64,000 bases of DNA from Owenia fusiformis (Eukaryota; Annelida; Polychaeta; Sabellida; Oweniidae). The position numbers were made by a program, and so were the translations under genes. Of the stretch, positions 13,073 to 24,700 are shown one piece after another. The notes below the pieces were generated by a model. That model had not been told where the DNA came from and searched no databases. It saw only the letters and a program-made list of their open reading frames with translations. Within the stretch, counting starts at the first letter, position 1. The number at the start of each line of letters is the position of its first letter. The stretch spans positions 22,336,931 to 22,400,930 of the forward strand of contig CAIIXF020000003.1 in the NCBI GenBank assembly GCA_903813345.2, read 5' to 3'.

Positions 13073-13193
13073 TGTCAATGTCCCATTTCCTATTGACTCA
13101 ATGTCAAATAAACCTATGTAAGTGGAACACCTCATAAGTGGAACACTAGAGGCACAAAAGGGTGGTCCACTTAAAAAGGTTTTATTGTGGTTA
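13073..13193. repeat. Fragment of the AGTGGAAC MITE family
   Basis: It shares GAGTGGAACATG, TAAGTGGAACACCTCA and GGTTTTATTG-type ends with the MITE at 8379-8560, but lacks a clean terminal pair. It may sit in a larger element beginning CAGGGTGGGC at 12960. Confidence 0.5.
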
Positions 13194-13619
13194 ACAAAAT
13201 TTAAATAGTCCATCATTTTTTAAATTTAAAAAATCCATAAACAAATTCAAAGGTCTAGGTTTGGAATTGTTAACATAAAGGTACAAGTCGTTCAAAATAC
13301 ATTGTGTGTGCAAACATTTTGAGTGTGTTAAAGATTGATGTGTTGATATATACTTATAATCGGTGCAATTTTTCTATTATGTTACATGTTATTAATATTT
13401 AAAATGAAAAATATAGATTAGTATATTTATGATGAAGAATTGTGTTTTGTGTTATCCATTGATGTACATTATGTATGAGTCCTATGCCCAGCCCTCAAAA
13501 GTCAAAGGTTGATTGTTATTTCACCACCAATAAGTGGTGACATATTGTTATGGTCTCCGTTTTTTTGGTGGCAGACTGACTTCAATTTTTTTCCAAATCA
13601 TCTACAAGTTTTCAGAACT

Positions 13620-14925
13620 TCAAATCTACATTTAAGATTTGACCTTCAACAACCTTTTCAAGGTAGAACAAGAACACAAATGTGTACAATATGTCCCCAC
13701 CAATGGGTTATCCCGTCTAATGGTTATCCTGAAAATGAGTAGACAAGACTTTACTGTTACAATTTTGGAATTGAAAATGCAAAATGGCCACCTTAAAATT
13801 TACCAAGAATGCCCAAAAAATTAGTCAGCTGTAGATTTTTATACTAAGAACCATCCCTGAAAATTTGAAATTGATCCGTCAAACAGTAAACCAGAAAACA
13901 AGACTTTACAGACAAGATTTTAGGATGGAAAAATCCAAAATGGCTGCCTTGACATTTGCTCAGAATGCCTAAAAACTAATCAGTTCTAGATTTTCATACT
14001 AAGAATCATCCCTAAAAATTTGAAATTGATCTACCAAACAGTTCACCTGAAAACACGTAGACAAGACTTTACAGGCAAGATTTTAGGACGGAAAAATCCA
14101 AAATGGCTGCCTTGACATTAACCCAGAATGCCAAAAAACTAATCAGATCTAGATTTTCATACTAAGAATCATCCCTAAAAATTTGAAATTGATCTACCAA
14201 ACAGTTCACCTGAAAACGCGTAGACAAGACTTTACAGACAAGATTTTAGGACGGAAAATCCAAAATGGCTGCCTTGACATTTACCCAGAATGCCAAAAAA
14301 CTAATCAGATCTAGATTTTCATACTAAGAATCATCCCTGAAAATTTGAAATTGATCTACCAAATGCTTCACCTGAAAACGCATAGACAAGACTTTACTGA
14401 CAAGATTTTAGGAGGGAAAATCCAAAATGGCTGCCTTGACATTTACCCAGAATGCCAAAAAACTTATAAGATCTAGATTTTCATACTAAGAACCATCCCT
14501 GAAAATTTGAAATTGATCTACCAAATGCTTCACCTGGAAATGCATAGACAAGACTTTAGAGACAAGATTTTAAGACGGAAAATCCAAAATGGCTGCCTTG
14601 ACATTTACCCAGAATGCCAAAAAACTAATCAGATCTAGATTTTCATACTAAGAATCATCCCTGAAAATTTGAAAATGATCTACCAAACGGTTCGCCTGAA
14701 AACGCGTAGACAAGACTTCACAGACAAGATTTTAGGACGGAAAATCCAAAATGGCTGCCTTGACATTTACCCAGAATGCCAAAAAACTAATCAGATCTAG
14801 ATTTTCATACTAATAATCATCCCTGAAAATTTGAAAATGATCTACCAAACGGTTCGCCTGAAAACGCATAGACAAGACTTTACAGACAAAATTTTAGGAT
14901 GGAAAAATCCAAAATGGCCGACAAT
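13620..14925. repeat. Tandem array, about 8 units of 162 bp
   Basis: The landmark ACAAGACT recurs at 13743, 13898, 14061, 14224, 14386, 14548, 14710 and 14872, giving spacings of 155, 163, 163, 162, 162, 162 and 162. Each unit also has AAAATGGCTGCCTTGACAT and AGATTTTCATACTAAGAA. Inner units are more alike than the first, as expected for an array homogenised by unequal exchange. No long ORF runs through it. Confidence 0.92.
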
Positions 14926-15375
14926 AAAAAAGTGATTATACTTTTTTGCTGATTTCTTTTTACAAAATTAGCACATATAACTACTGTTAACAATAACATA
15001 GGCTTTTACAATAAAGTACACCTGAAATTTTTTTATAAAGCTACTAAATAGTCTAAGTATGAAAACTCAAAAACACCATTCAATATGATACAAAGTATTA
15101 TCGCACGCTAACTTTTCTTAAAACATTCAAAATGGCTGCCATGACTGGGCTAACAGGTCCAAAACCTAATCAGATCTAGAATCAAATGAGCTGAACAGGA
15201 TGTTAAAGTTTTAAAAGCAACAGTGAAGCCATTTTTCTTAAAGTTTGCATACAAGGATTTTAGCATTTGACTTCAAAATGGCCGACAGGAAGTAGGTATC
15301 GACTTGAAACTTTTTCGTCCACATCTGTATGCACTCATAAGTTATCCCTGAATATTTGAAGGTGATATCGGTAGC

Positions 15376-15480
15376 GGTTTTGGAGACAGACAGACAGACG
15401 GACGGACAGACGGACGGACAGACGGACGGACAGACGGACGCGCCTAGGCCGACAATATGGCCCCACACTATGTGGTGGGG
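15376..15480. repeat. CAGACGGA microsatellite with a terminal hairpin
   Basis: Iterated GACAGACGGACG from about 15386 to 15432 is followed by a short palindrome CCCCACACTATGTGGTGGGG. The hairpin plus GACAT resembles the end of the GTGGTGGTGACAT family in SNRK introns, so this may be the 3' end of the element that seeded the upstream array. Confidence 0.75.
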
Positions 15481-16359
15481 ACATAAAAAGGGTCAAAAAG
15501 GTATTTTTTCAAATTGACCAAATTTTTTTTTCAAAATCATCTACAAGTTCTCAGAAATTCAAATCTGACTGAAGACTCTTAATATTGTGAGCAACTAGGT
15601 GGTGACATTTTGTCATGTTAATGCCTTGTTTTCTAGCTGTTGTGCAGTGTAATTACATAACTGATGTGATCCAGCATTCTATTTATTCTTTGAGAGTAAT
15701 TTCGAACTCCTTAACAGCAGAGAGATGGTACTGCTACTGAGCAACAGCTCAAAAAGGTCACCAGGGGATAACTTCAATTAGAAATATTCAAATCTAAGAT
15801 GAGGTGGGCATTATTGAATTCATGGTTACATTTACTAATAATGGTGAACTACTTGGGTAAAAGGATTTTTTAACAATTGAACTAAATTAAACATTTTCTT
15901 GAATTTTGGAATATTGGCAATGTTAAAGTGTACCTAGACTATTCATCGAGTGTTGATAATTCTTCAGAATGTTTGAATAACTAGAACATTCAGTGGTTTA
16001 CTTTTCAAAAATTCCCTTTAGACCTTAAATTATCATGTTTTAACCTTACAATAAACCAAACAATACTATAGATATTATTTGCCTATATACTGCATATATT
16101 TAATTGGCTAGCAATAGTGTATGCTTGTACATAATTCTTACAATATACTACAGTATTATCATATATAATATTATAGCTACATTATGTACAAAGAATAATT
16201 ACATAAATAAACCATATACATGTATATGTGTGATCAGACATGTACACAATGTAGTGTACATATGTGATAAAACATACATTTTAATTGTTTATGAAATATA
16301 TACATACCAAGGTATTATATATACAGTATATATGTGACACATACAGAGTACATGTATAT

Positions 16360-17215
16360 ATTTACATGTGTGACACCATAAAATGTGATACCATACTCTA
16401 CCAAACATGTGTGATACCATAATGTCAAACAATGTGGGTGATACCCTTTACTACAAAAAATATGTAATACACTGTTCTACCAAACATGAGTGATACCATA
16501 ATAGTCTATCAAACATGCGTTATACCATAATAGTCTATGAAGCATGAGTGACACCATAGTCTATCAAACATGTATGATACCATAGTATATCTTACATGTG
16601 TGATACCATAGTCTATCAAACATGTGTGATACCATAATAGTCTATGAAGCATGAGTGATACCATAGTCTATCAAACATGAGTGATGCCATATTCTATCAA
16701 ACATGTGTGATACCATAATAGTCTATGAAGCATGAGTGATACCATAGTCAATCTTACATGTGTGATACCATAGTCTATCAAACATATGTGATACCATAGT
16801 CTATCTTACATGTGTGATACCATAGTCTATCTTACATGTGTGATACCATAATAGTCTATCAAACATGTGTGATACCATATTCTATCAAATATGTATGATA
16901 CCATAATCCATCAAACATGTGTGATACCATAGTCCATCAAACATGTGTTATACCATAGTCCATCAAACATGTGTGATACCATAGTCCATCAAACATTTGT
17001 GATACCATAGACTAACTAACATGTGTGATACCATAGACTACCTAACATGTGTGATACCATAGACTACCTAACATGTGTGATACCATCCATAGCATAACCA
17101 AATGATGAAATAAGTGTATCAAACATGTCTGTTAACATTAGATGTCAAAAGCATATGTGATATCATAGTCAACTGTAGTGTATCCAACATGTGTGATACA
17201 ACACGTGTGATACAA
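16360..17215. repeat. Minisatellite, units of about 20-30 bp
   Basis: More than 25 variable units contain ACATGTGTGATACCATAG followed by TCTATCAAA, TCCATCAAA or CTACCTAA. There are no constant-repeat/unique-spacer features, so it is not a CRISPR array. Confidence 0.9.
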
Positions 17216-17617
17216 CAGTGTCCAAATATGAGTGAGTTTATCCCTGCTGAGCTAAGGAGACAGTTTGAGGTACAAGTACTTGTTATATTTTTCACAATTA
17301 CACTCTTCATAGAATCATTGAACTCGATGTAAGGAAAACTCAAAAAAGATGTTCCTGCATCACGGTTCCTGGTTAATTTGTCTGAATGGTTTTCCAAATA
17401 CAAATACAGATCTCACATTGCAATTTGTAACTTGAACAGACATCAACATAATATTTTTTCTAACACAATTTTTGAATTAAAATTTTCAATATCAAATCGT
17501 GTGTTCCACTTGTTTCATTTCAATAAATAAATTATCGGAAAAAAATAAAATATTTGGTCCACATGTTAAATGTGATGTATTTACAGTATGTACAAAAATG
17601 AGAAATCTTACATGGTT

Positions 17618-17893
17618 AATAGAGAGACTTCACAACTCACTTATAGCATGTTTATCATTCCTGTATAAGGTATAACCTATGAAGCTTTTGATTGTGTTAT
17701 CATTTATTGCACAGCTTTATATGTTCATAAGTGTGATATTCTTATAAATCTATATATGATATCACACTATATATAATATATGAATATCACACTTATGGAT
17801 ATATAGAGCTGCGCAATAAATGATAACACAATCAAACACTTTATAAGTTAGAATGATAAACATGCTATAAGTGAGTTGCGAAATCTCTCTAAT
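17618..17893. mobile_element. 276-bp near-perfect palindromic (foldback) element
   Basis: The left arm, with AGAGAGACTTCACAACTCAC and TATAGCATGTTTATCATTC, is matched by the reverse complement at 17830-17893. The arms run almost to the centre, so the whole element can fold into one hairpin of about 120-bp stem. It is probably a MITE. Confidence 0.85.
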
Positions 17894-20346
17894 ACCTGTA
17901 ATACACTTAATATTTTTCATTACAAATAATATGTAACTTACACAATCAATAGAACTTGGACATAAACCTTCTTTTGTATAATTATCAAACCTTGAAAAAG
18001 TTGTTCATTTGTCAAAGGTGACTTATTGTATTTTAATTTTTAGAATTGACAAAATTGAAAAAGCTGGAACTACTTTTTTCAACTTGGAACTTGTCACAAT
18101 GCTCACAAAGTGTAGTATTTTTCCAGCTTTAATTCAATATTTTCAGAAAAGAATGTTTGTTCAAAAGTTTAATGATAGTGAAGGAAACATATTAATATAA
18201 AGTAAAAATATTTTGAGTTAATTTACAATTGAAATGTTAGACACTACCCTTTTAATTTAAAACAGAATGTGAGTGCTTTTAATGATACCTCAGTGTTTTT
18301 TTTACTTTATACTAAAATAAATTGTGTACTCTCCATTTGAACTAATAAGTACCAAATTAAATATATTTTTACAGTTCAAAGTTTAACATAACTACCATAT
18401 CTATGTTCCGCATGGTATCACATCTAGTTTAAACGTTTCAGTTCACCTTGATATTAGTCAGTGTATTGTTATCCATAAGTGTTCCTCCAAAATGTAAAAT
18501 AAAGTAGGTTTGACCTTTTCTAAAACATAGAGACATTTTCTGTGAGATTTCCAGAACCTTTTGACTTCAGGAAAAATCCTGATTAAGTCTGGCTTGTGCA
18601 AGTCTTTTGGAAACATCAATGACTTCTGAAAGCTAGACTTCTGGGGAAATTTCATTTTCTACAATTTTTTTTAGTTTGAAGGAACTATGTGGATTAGTCG
18701 ACCCTTTTATTATTTAATAGGAAAAATAACAAAACAGATGATTTTGGTCCAGAAACTGCCAATAAATTAAATATGTACAAATCCTTAATCCTTAACTTCT
18801 TAAAGGCTCTGTGTTCTCTCATAGAAAATTTGTAACCACAATGTTGTACCAGGAACTGGGAAATATTGTGAGGTGGAACACCCTTTAAAAAGTTTTACAT
18901 TATTTATACCTATTTTCCCCACACATTCGCCCCATGGTTACAAATATTATTTAGAGAATCACATATCCTTCATGAAGTTCCAAGAGTGAACTTCACTACC
19001 TTAACTTAAGTCACTTTGCCAGTATATACAAATAAAATGATGCCTTGTAGCATGTTCCTGTTAATAGAAATGATACAGGCAGAACTAATAACAAATGGGT
19101 GTTCTTACTGAATTTACACTGGTTTAAAATAAAAAAACGCAAAAATGCTAAAAGAGGTAAAACATAACCAGTGTTTTATCATAGGGTGGGAATACCTAAT
19201 TTTTTGGGTTAAGTGCGGGAGTTAGACATTTTTTCAAGAAATATCAAAATTTTGCATAATTTATAAACTTAAAAGCCATTAATATCAGAATAAATAAAAC
19301 ATCAAATGTCATGAATGTAAAGGCTAAATCAATCATTCTTCTGCAGAGATTTGTTCTGATCCAATAAGAAGTTACAGAAAATAGGGCAAAAGGCATGACT
19401 CTGAAAGATTGTGAAATCCTTGATATTTCTTGGTAAACTGTCATGTTCCTGCATTTTATCAAAAATTGATGTTCCCATCACATGTGTACACATTTGTGTA
19501 TTTATGAGAATAAAATAACTTGGCATTTGGTGTAAGTTAGAAAATTAATATTCAAATGAGACATTTTGTGTTAATTATCTTCACAAAATCTAATAAAATC
19601 TTGAATTTATTTATTTATATTCTGTAGGTCTCAGTGATTTCTTCAGCATTCCTTTCTCAGGTGAGTGCAAAATTCATGTTTTCTCATTATTTCACAAAGT
19701 TGGTCAAAATACCAGATTTTTCATGATTTCCATGTGGTGCAAATGCGTTAACAGCCTGGTGCAGTGTTTTCAAAACCTCAAGTGTAAGAGGCCTGCCTTA
19801 ATTCTGGGGATATCACTGAGTCTATAGATCCTGGTTTGTACCAACTTTTTTACTCATATTTGATAGGTCAATAGTGAAATCACAGAAGGAATAATAGTAA
19901 AAAACCTATTTGATTTGGTTCAGTTTTGAAACAAAAACAGTTACAAAAAATTAGAATGCATTTGCGCATTTTTGGTGCACACATTTGGAATATGAGTTTT
20001 TTTACAATTCTAGAAAATTTCGAAAACTATGGGAGTGAGTCAAAATTATTGTTTCTTTAATTACCACAGGCATTGGCTTAGAATATATCATATCCTATCA
20101 GATTATCTTAAATAATGTCAGTTGCCTGATTGGTCAGAATACAATATACATGTATGGTCCTATGATGCTAATTTTACCCATAATGCACTAAAATAAGCAG
20201 ATGGTAGTTGTACTAGGAATATCTGTAACATTCTTTCTACACATGTTATACATGAATACAGTATTTCCCAAAATGCACTAGAATAGGCAGACAGTCCTTA
20301 CAGTACTTCTTGATTGGTCAGAATATATTTCCTACGATTTGTCAAA

Positions 20347-21751
20347 TTATACTAGACTACAGCATTTAGTTTGTGGAGGTTTCCGTACAAGCGCAACCTC
20401 CGTATCACTCTTCTCGCTGTGACTGTTCCGATTAACATCCGTCTTACTACGATTTCGTTGTCTTTTTCTTAACTTGACATAATAAGTGCCAGTGTCTGAC
20501 ACGGACCCTTGGTCCTCTTTACAGCGAAACTTCTCCTGGAGATCGCTAAAGTCTTTAGACCTTACATGGATAACTTTGGTCTGGTATCTATTCTCTAAGT
20601 TCATTGTCTCTACATCTTGCGTCATGTAGTAACCCCTGAAGGAGCCTTTGGGTGTACCCGTGCATGAATCCACAATGTAGCGGCTACCTCGGCTCGCCAA
20701 GCTAGATAGACTTAGATTAGATATATTAGAAGCTATACTAAAATTACTAGTTTTTCTGAAACTGCCTTTCCCACTGTCTTTCCTCGACAATCCATCTTTG
20801 CTTTTCTTTGAGCTGTCATTCCTATGTAGGTCACCATTGCTACACGTACTACTATGATTACTGTCCTTTCTCACGAGTTCAACATTTTTCTCAGTACTGC
20901 TGTTACGAACCTCATTCAGTACTGAATTGTTAGAGTTGTTATCCCCGAGACCGTTCTGCTTTCCCCCACTACTCCCTCCTTTACTCTCAGTTTTAGAGTC
21001 ATTAGCATGGGAACTGCTCACCCGACATGATCTATGGGAGCTGACAAATTGTCGACCTCCTCCACCTACCCCACCTGCCCCCGCAGGACCATCAGTATCG
21101 CTAGAATGGTCACTGCTGTCACGACGTTGAAATCGTTGTTTGATTTTCTCTTTACGTTTGCGCCGATCAGTCTCATCCGTATCACTAGCGTCACTACTGC
21201 TACAGCTTGTGCCATGTTTTGAACCTTTTCCAAGACGCTTTTTCTGATGGGTTAGTTTACGAAGCACCTCCGGGGAGGCGAGTGTGGCCCTCGAGTGGAG
21301 CATGCGATGAGGGGAAATCTTAGGGGGTAGAATATCATCTTCTTCTTCACTCTCGGCTTCAGTGATCTGATTCAACAACTGAGGGGAGCTGCGCACTGAA
21401 TGTAACGGCCGGGTCAGGGGTAAAGTTCGCGAGCGTATTTGTTGTAATGTGGTACGAGAGTCAGTATCAGTGCTACTACGTGAATCTGAATCACTGCAAT
21501 CCTCGACTGATTTTGACGTTTTCATTTCCTGATTTTCAACATCCATATCTGAGTCCTCTTCAACTTCTTCCCGGATGAGACTAAATTTACGTCCCAGGAA
21601 GCCATGTTCGGCTGGTCCCGGTCCTGCACCTGCCGGAACTCCTAGGTTATTTGAGGAGTTTGCCATCATGGCACCAGGTGGAGACACTAGTGAATTCATC
21701 ATGGTAATACGTCGTTGACTATCGGGGCTGACACCAGGTGGGGTCTCAGAA
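20347..21751 (-). CDS. SNRK: SNRK last exon: disordered regulatory tail
   Basis: It encodes residues 401-867. Acidic patch [55 protein letters not shown], a Gly run, and many Ser/Asn/Lys stretches suggest a disordered phosphorylated tail. It ends KCCSLV. The acceptor is GTGCTTCCAG; 16 codons precede the first in-exon ATG. Confidence 0.96.
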
Positions 21752-24700
21752 CTGGAAGCACATAATGTGAAAGCTTAATTAACAAGATATACAGTTACCA
21801 TAAAATGTATAACAGAGTTTTTGTAAACTGATCAATTATTTGTCAAAAGTGCAACCTGATTGGTCCATTTACTTACGTATAATGTTAAAACAATCATATT
21901 ACAGGTATTTCTAAGGTATATAAATATATGTCATCAGTTTACAGGTGGCAAATGTCTCCTTCTACTGAAACATTTATTGATCAATATATTATACATTATT
22001 CAAACATTTTTTCAATATACATATAAATATGAACACATATTGGGTACTATATTCTCTACAAAACTGCAAAAGAATAATTCACTTGGGATTTAGAAATATG
22101 TAAAAATACAAAGAAAATCTGAACAAAAAATGATATGGGCAGACCATAACAACTATGGACCTAAACTTTTTACATTCTACTAGAAATCTTTTTTCAGAAG
22201 CAACCACTAGACCAAAGCTTTTTGGATCTCCCAACAGCCTTTAGTATTTTTAAAGCATTTTGTTTCGCAGGTAAATGACCACATGAAATAGAGAGTAGTT
22301 CAACGAAATACTCTGGTACAGGGACCATTTGTCAAACTCTAATGCCAAAACAACCAGGAATTACTCTAGAAAAGTTTAGGCCCCTCGATATATAAGGTCA
22401 ACCCTTATAAAAAATTCAACCTTGAAAGTCCGAATTTAAACCGTTTTCATCAATCATTGAATACTGATTGTTTCAACTACTAAGATCAAAGGAAAAACCA
22501 TTGTATGATGATAAGCAATCATTGTACAACCATTGCGTTCAACCAAGCAAAGTCAACTCTTTTTCAACGACTGCGCAACCATTTCTATACAATCATTGTA
22601 ATTTGCAACCATTGTAAACTGCAACCATTTCACATTGAAATGTAAATGGTTGCAATATGTTTTGTTCAATGATTACATAGTTCAACCCCTGCAACCATCC
22701 TGAATTAGTATCGTTCCAAAATAATAATCATTTTACCTGAATTAAAATTATCTTTAAGTAAGGATTTGAATCTACCTCTATTCAACAACAGTATATTAGG
22801 ATATTTTTTCTGCAAGCATACATGCATGTTTATTATAGTAAATTACTAAATTCATGTTCTTATGTTTCTTTCTCCAGTACGGATTTAAGAATGCGATACC
22901 AGACGAGTTTTCCACTCAATGGCATATGATAATTTATGTTCTCTGTCATTTACATTATTTACACAATTAAAAATACCATATCTAGTGTTTATTTCCCTTT
23001 ATCTGATATTGCCAAAATGATCTTTATGTTAATTATGAAAAGAATTGAGCAAAATTCCAATTTGGTTAAGAAATTGACCAAAGAAAATCTTAAGATTTCC
23101 TTTAAACTTAACAAAATCACAAGATGAGATACAATGGTTTTTGTTCATGATGAGACTGATATATGATCAAAAGAAGCAGGATATGATGTACAAAATAATA
23201 CAAACATATGTAATCACAAGTTGATTGCTTTATTTAGTGAAAATGTTTTTATAGTAATAATGCATACAGGCAGCAAAGACTTAAATTTCAGTTTCAATTG
23301 GAAAACATCTGAATTAATGATTTCAGTAAAATTTTGTTAAGGTAGATGAATTATTGCTACATGATATACAAATAGATTGGTATGGGAACATATTGATATC
23401 GGAGGGTTTAGCTTAGGACCCCTGCAAAAGTTTATATACAATGAACAGGCCAGTAGCCAGCCCCCCCCCCTCAGCAAAATGGGTCTTCAAATGTATCCAT
23501 ATATGTGAAGTTAACACCTAATATCAAGAGTATGACTCACTAAAATTTAAAAAATACAAACAAGAGAACTATTTTGATATTGACTGTATATTATGTGTGA
23601 AACACATTATTCACAACAGATTTAATTACCATGTTCTTTCTTGGCAAATATTTTTATAACAATGCTCAACACAACAATACCTACTACATATTGATATTCT
23701 CATAGGTTTAGGCAAATCAAAATGCTTGAACAGCCAATTAAAACGGTTGAACAGCTAATTAAAACGGTTGAACAGCTAATTAAAACGGTTGAACAGCTAA
23801 TTAAAATGCTTGACCAGAAAAAGGGTTCATAGTCCAAGTTTCTGTTATATCTATTTTCATCTTGTGTTAAACTATATATTTATTTTTATTCTCTATTTCA
23901 TGCACAGGGGGGGGGCTTCAATAAGTGCTGAGAAATCTCAAATAGCAAGTATATGAAACTGCAAATAATATTTTCAGAATTTTTCACTTCATTTTTTTAG
24001 TTTGCTTTACCATGGGCATTCAATAATTTGAAAGTCCATTGTTTTACCGTACTGTATTCACAAGGGCAGAGCATTTGTACTGAAATAATATGTGTTAACG
24101 ATTAACAAATAAAACCAAAAACAGGGCTTATTTTTCAAAACTCTAAACTTGGAAAAATCTGGAGGACAATATGGGAGATTTTCTTTGGCAAATTATTTAT
24201 CAAGTTCTGTGTATGGAATAATTTAAATTACATAGGATGCTTCCTTTATAGCAGACTCTAATCAAACAGAGAATCTCTCTGTACTAAGGTTTGTTTTGCC
24301 TTGCCGAATTATTTTTGTTTTGTTTATGGATTAATAAAGTTTCTTTAGACACATCCTTCAAAGCAGACTCTAATCAAACTAGAGAGACTGAGTCTAACTG
24401 TAATCAGAGTTTTATAAGTTATGCTTATCGACTTAATTATTTAAAGCACATCCTGTAATGTCTGATTGCATTTTCTCTATCAAATCAAAACTATAAAATC
24501 AATAAACAGATTATTTTCCGATTGAAGGATTTCTTCCTTTCAGACACATCTTCCTCCCTTTATAATTGTGATGATTGCAAGGTGAAGTGTAAAATCCAAG
24601 ACTTGACACAATCACATTTTTTTCAAATGTTTTTGCAATAACTTAAAAAGTAGTGAAGGGATTTTGTAAAAAATGATAGTCATGACAGCGAGGGGATTTG

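Larger units (their letters stand above)
11252..20346. other. 3' UTRs and intergenic space between convergent genes
   Basis: About 9.1 kb separate the two stop codons. I see no supported coding exon. Contents are the ANO10 3' UTR, a 162-bp tandem array (13.6-14.9 kb), a CAGACGGA microsatellite (15.4 kb), a minisatellite (16.4-17.2 kb), a palindromic element (17.6-17.9 kb) and the presumed SNRK 3' UTR. TTTATT words at 19606-19617 read AATAAA on the minus strand and are candidate SNRK poly(A) signals. Confidence 0.6.

Noticed and set aside
15238-15468. Minus-strand frame with repeated Cys-Pro-Ser-Val
   Set aside because: It is a translation of the CAGACGGA microsatellite, not a gene.
16360-17215. 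CRISPR-like regular repeats
   Set aside because: Units are variable and directly adjoining without unique spacers; the window is clearly eukaryotic. The same applies to 51480-52015 and the 140-bp and 162-bp arrays.
20927-21222. Plus-strand frames opposite the SNRK last exon
   Set aside because: They are shadows of GC-rich, serine-rich coding sequence on the other strand.
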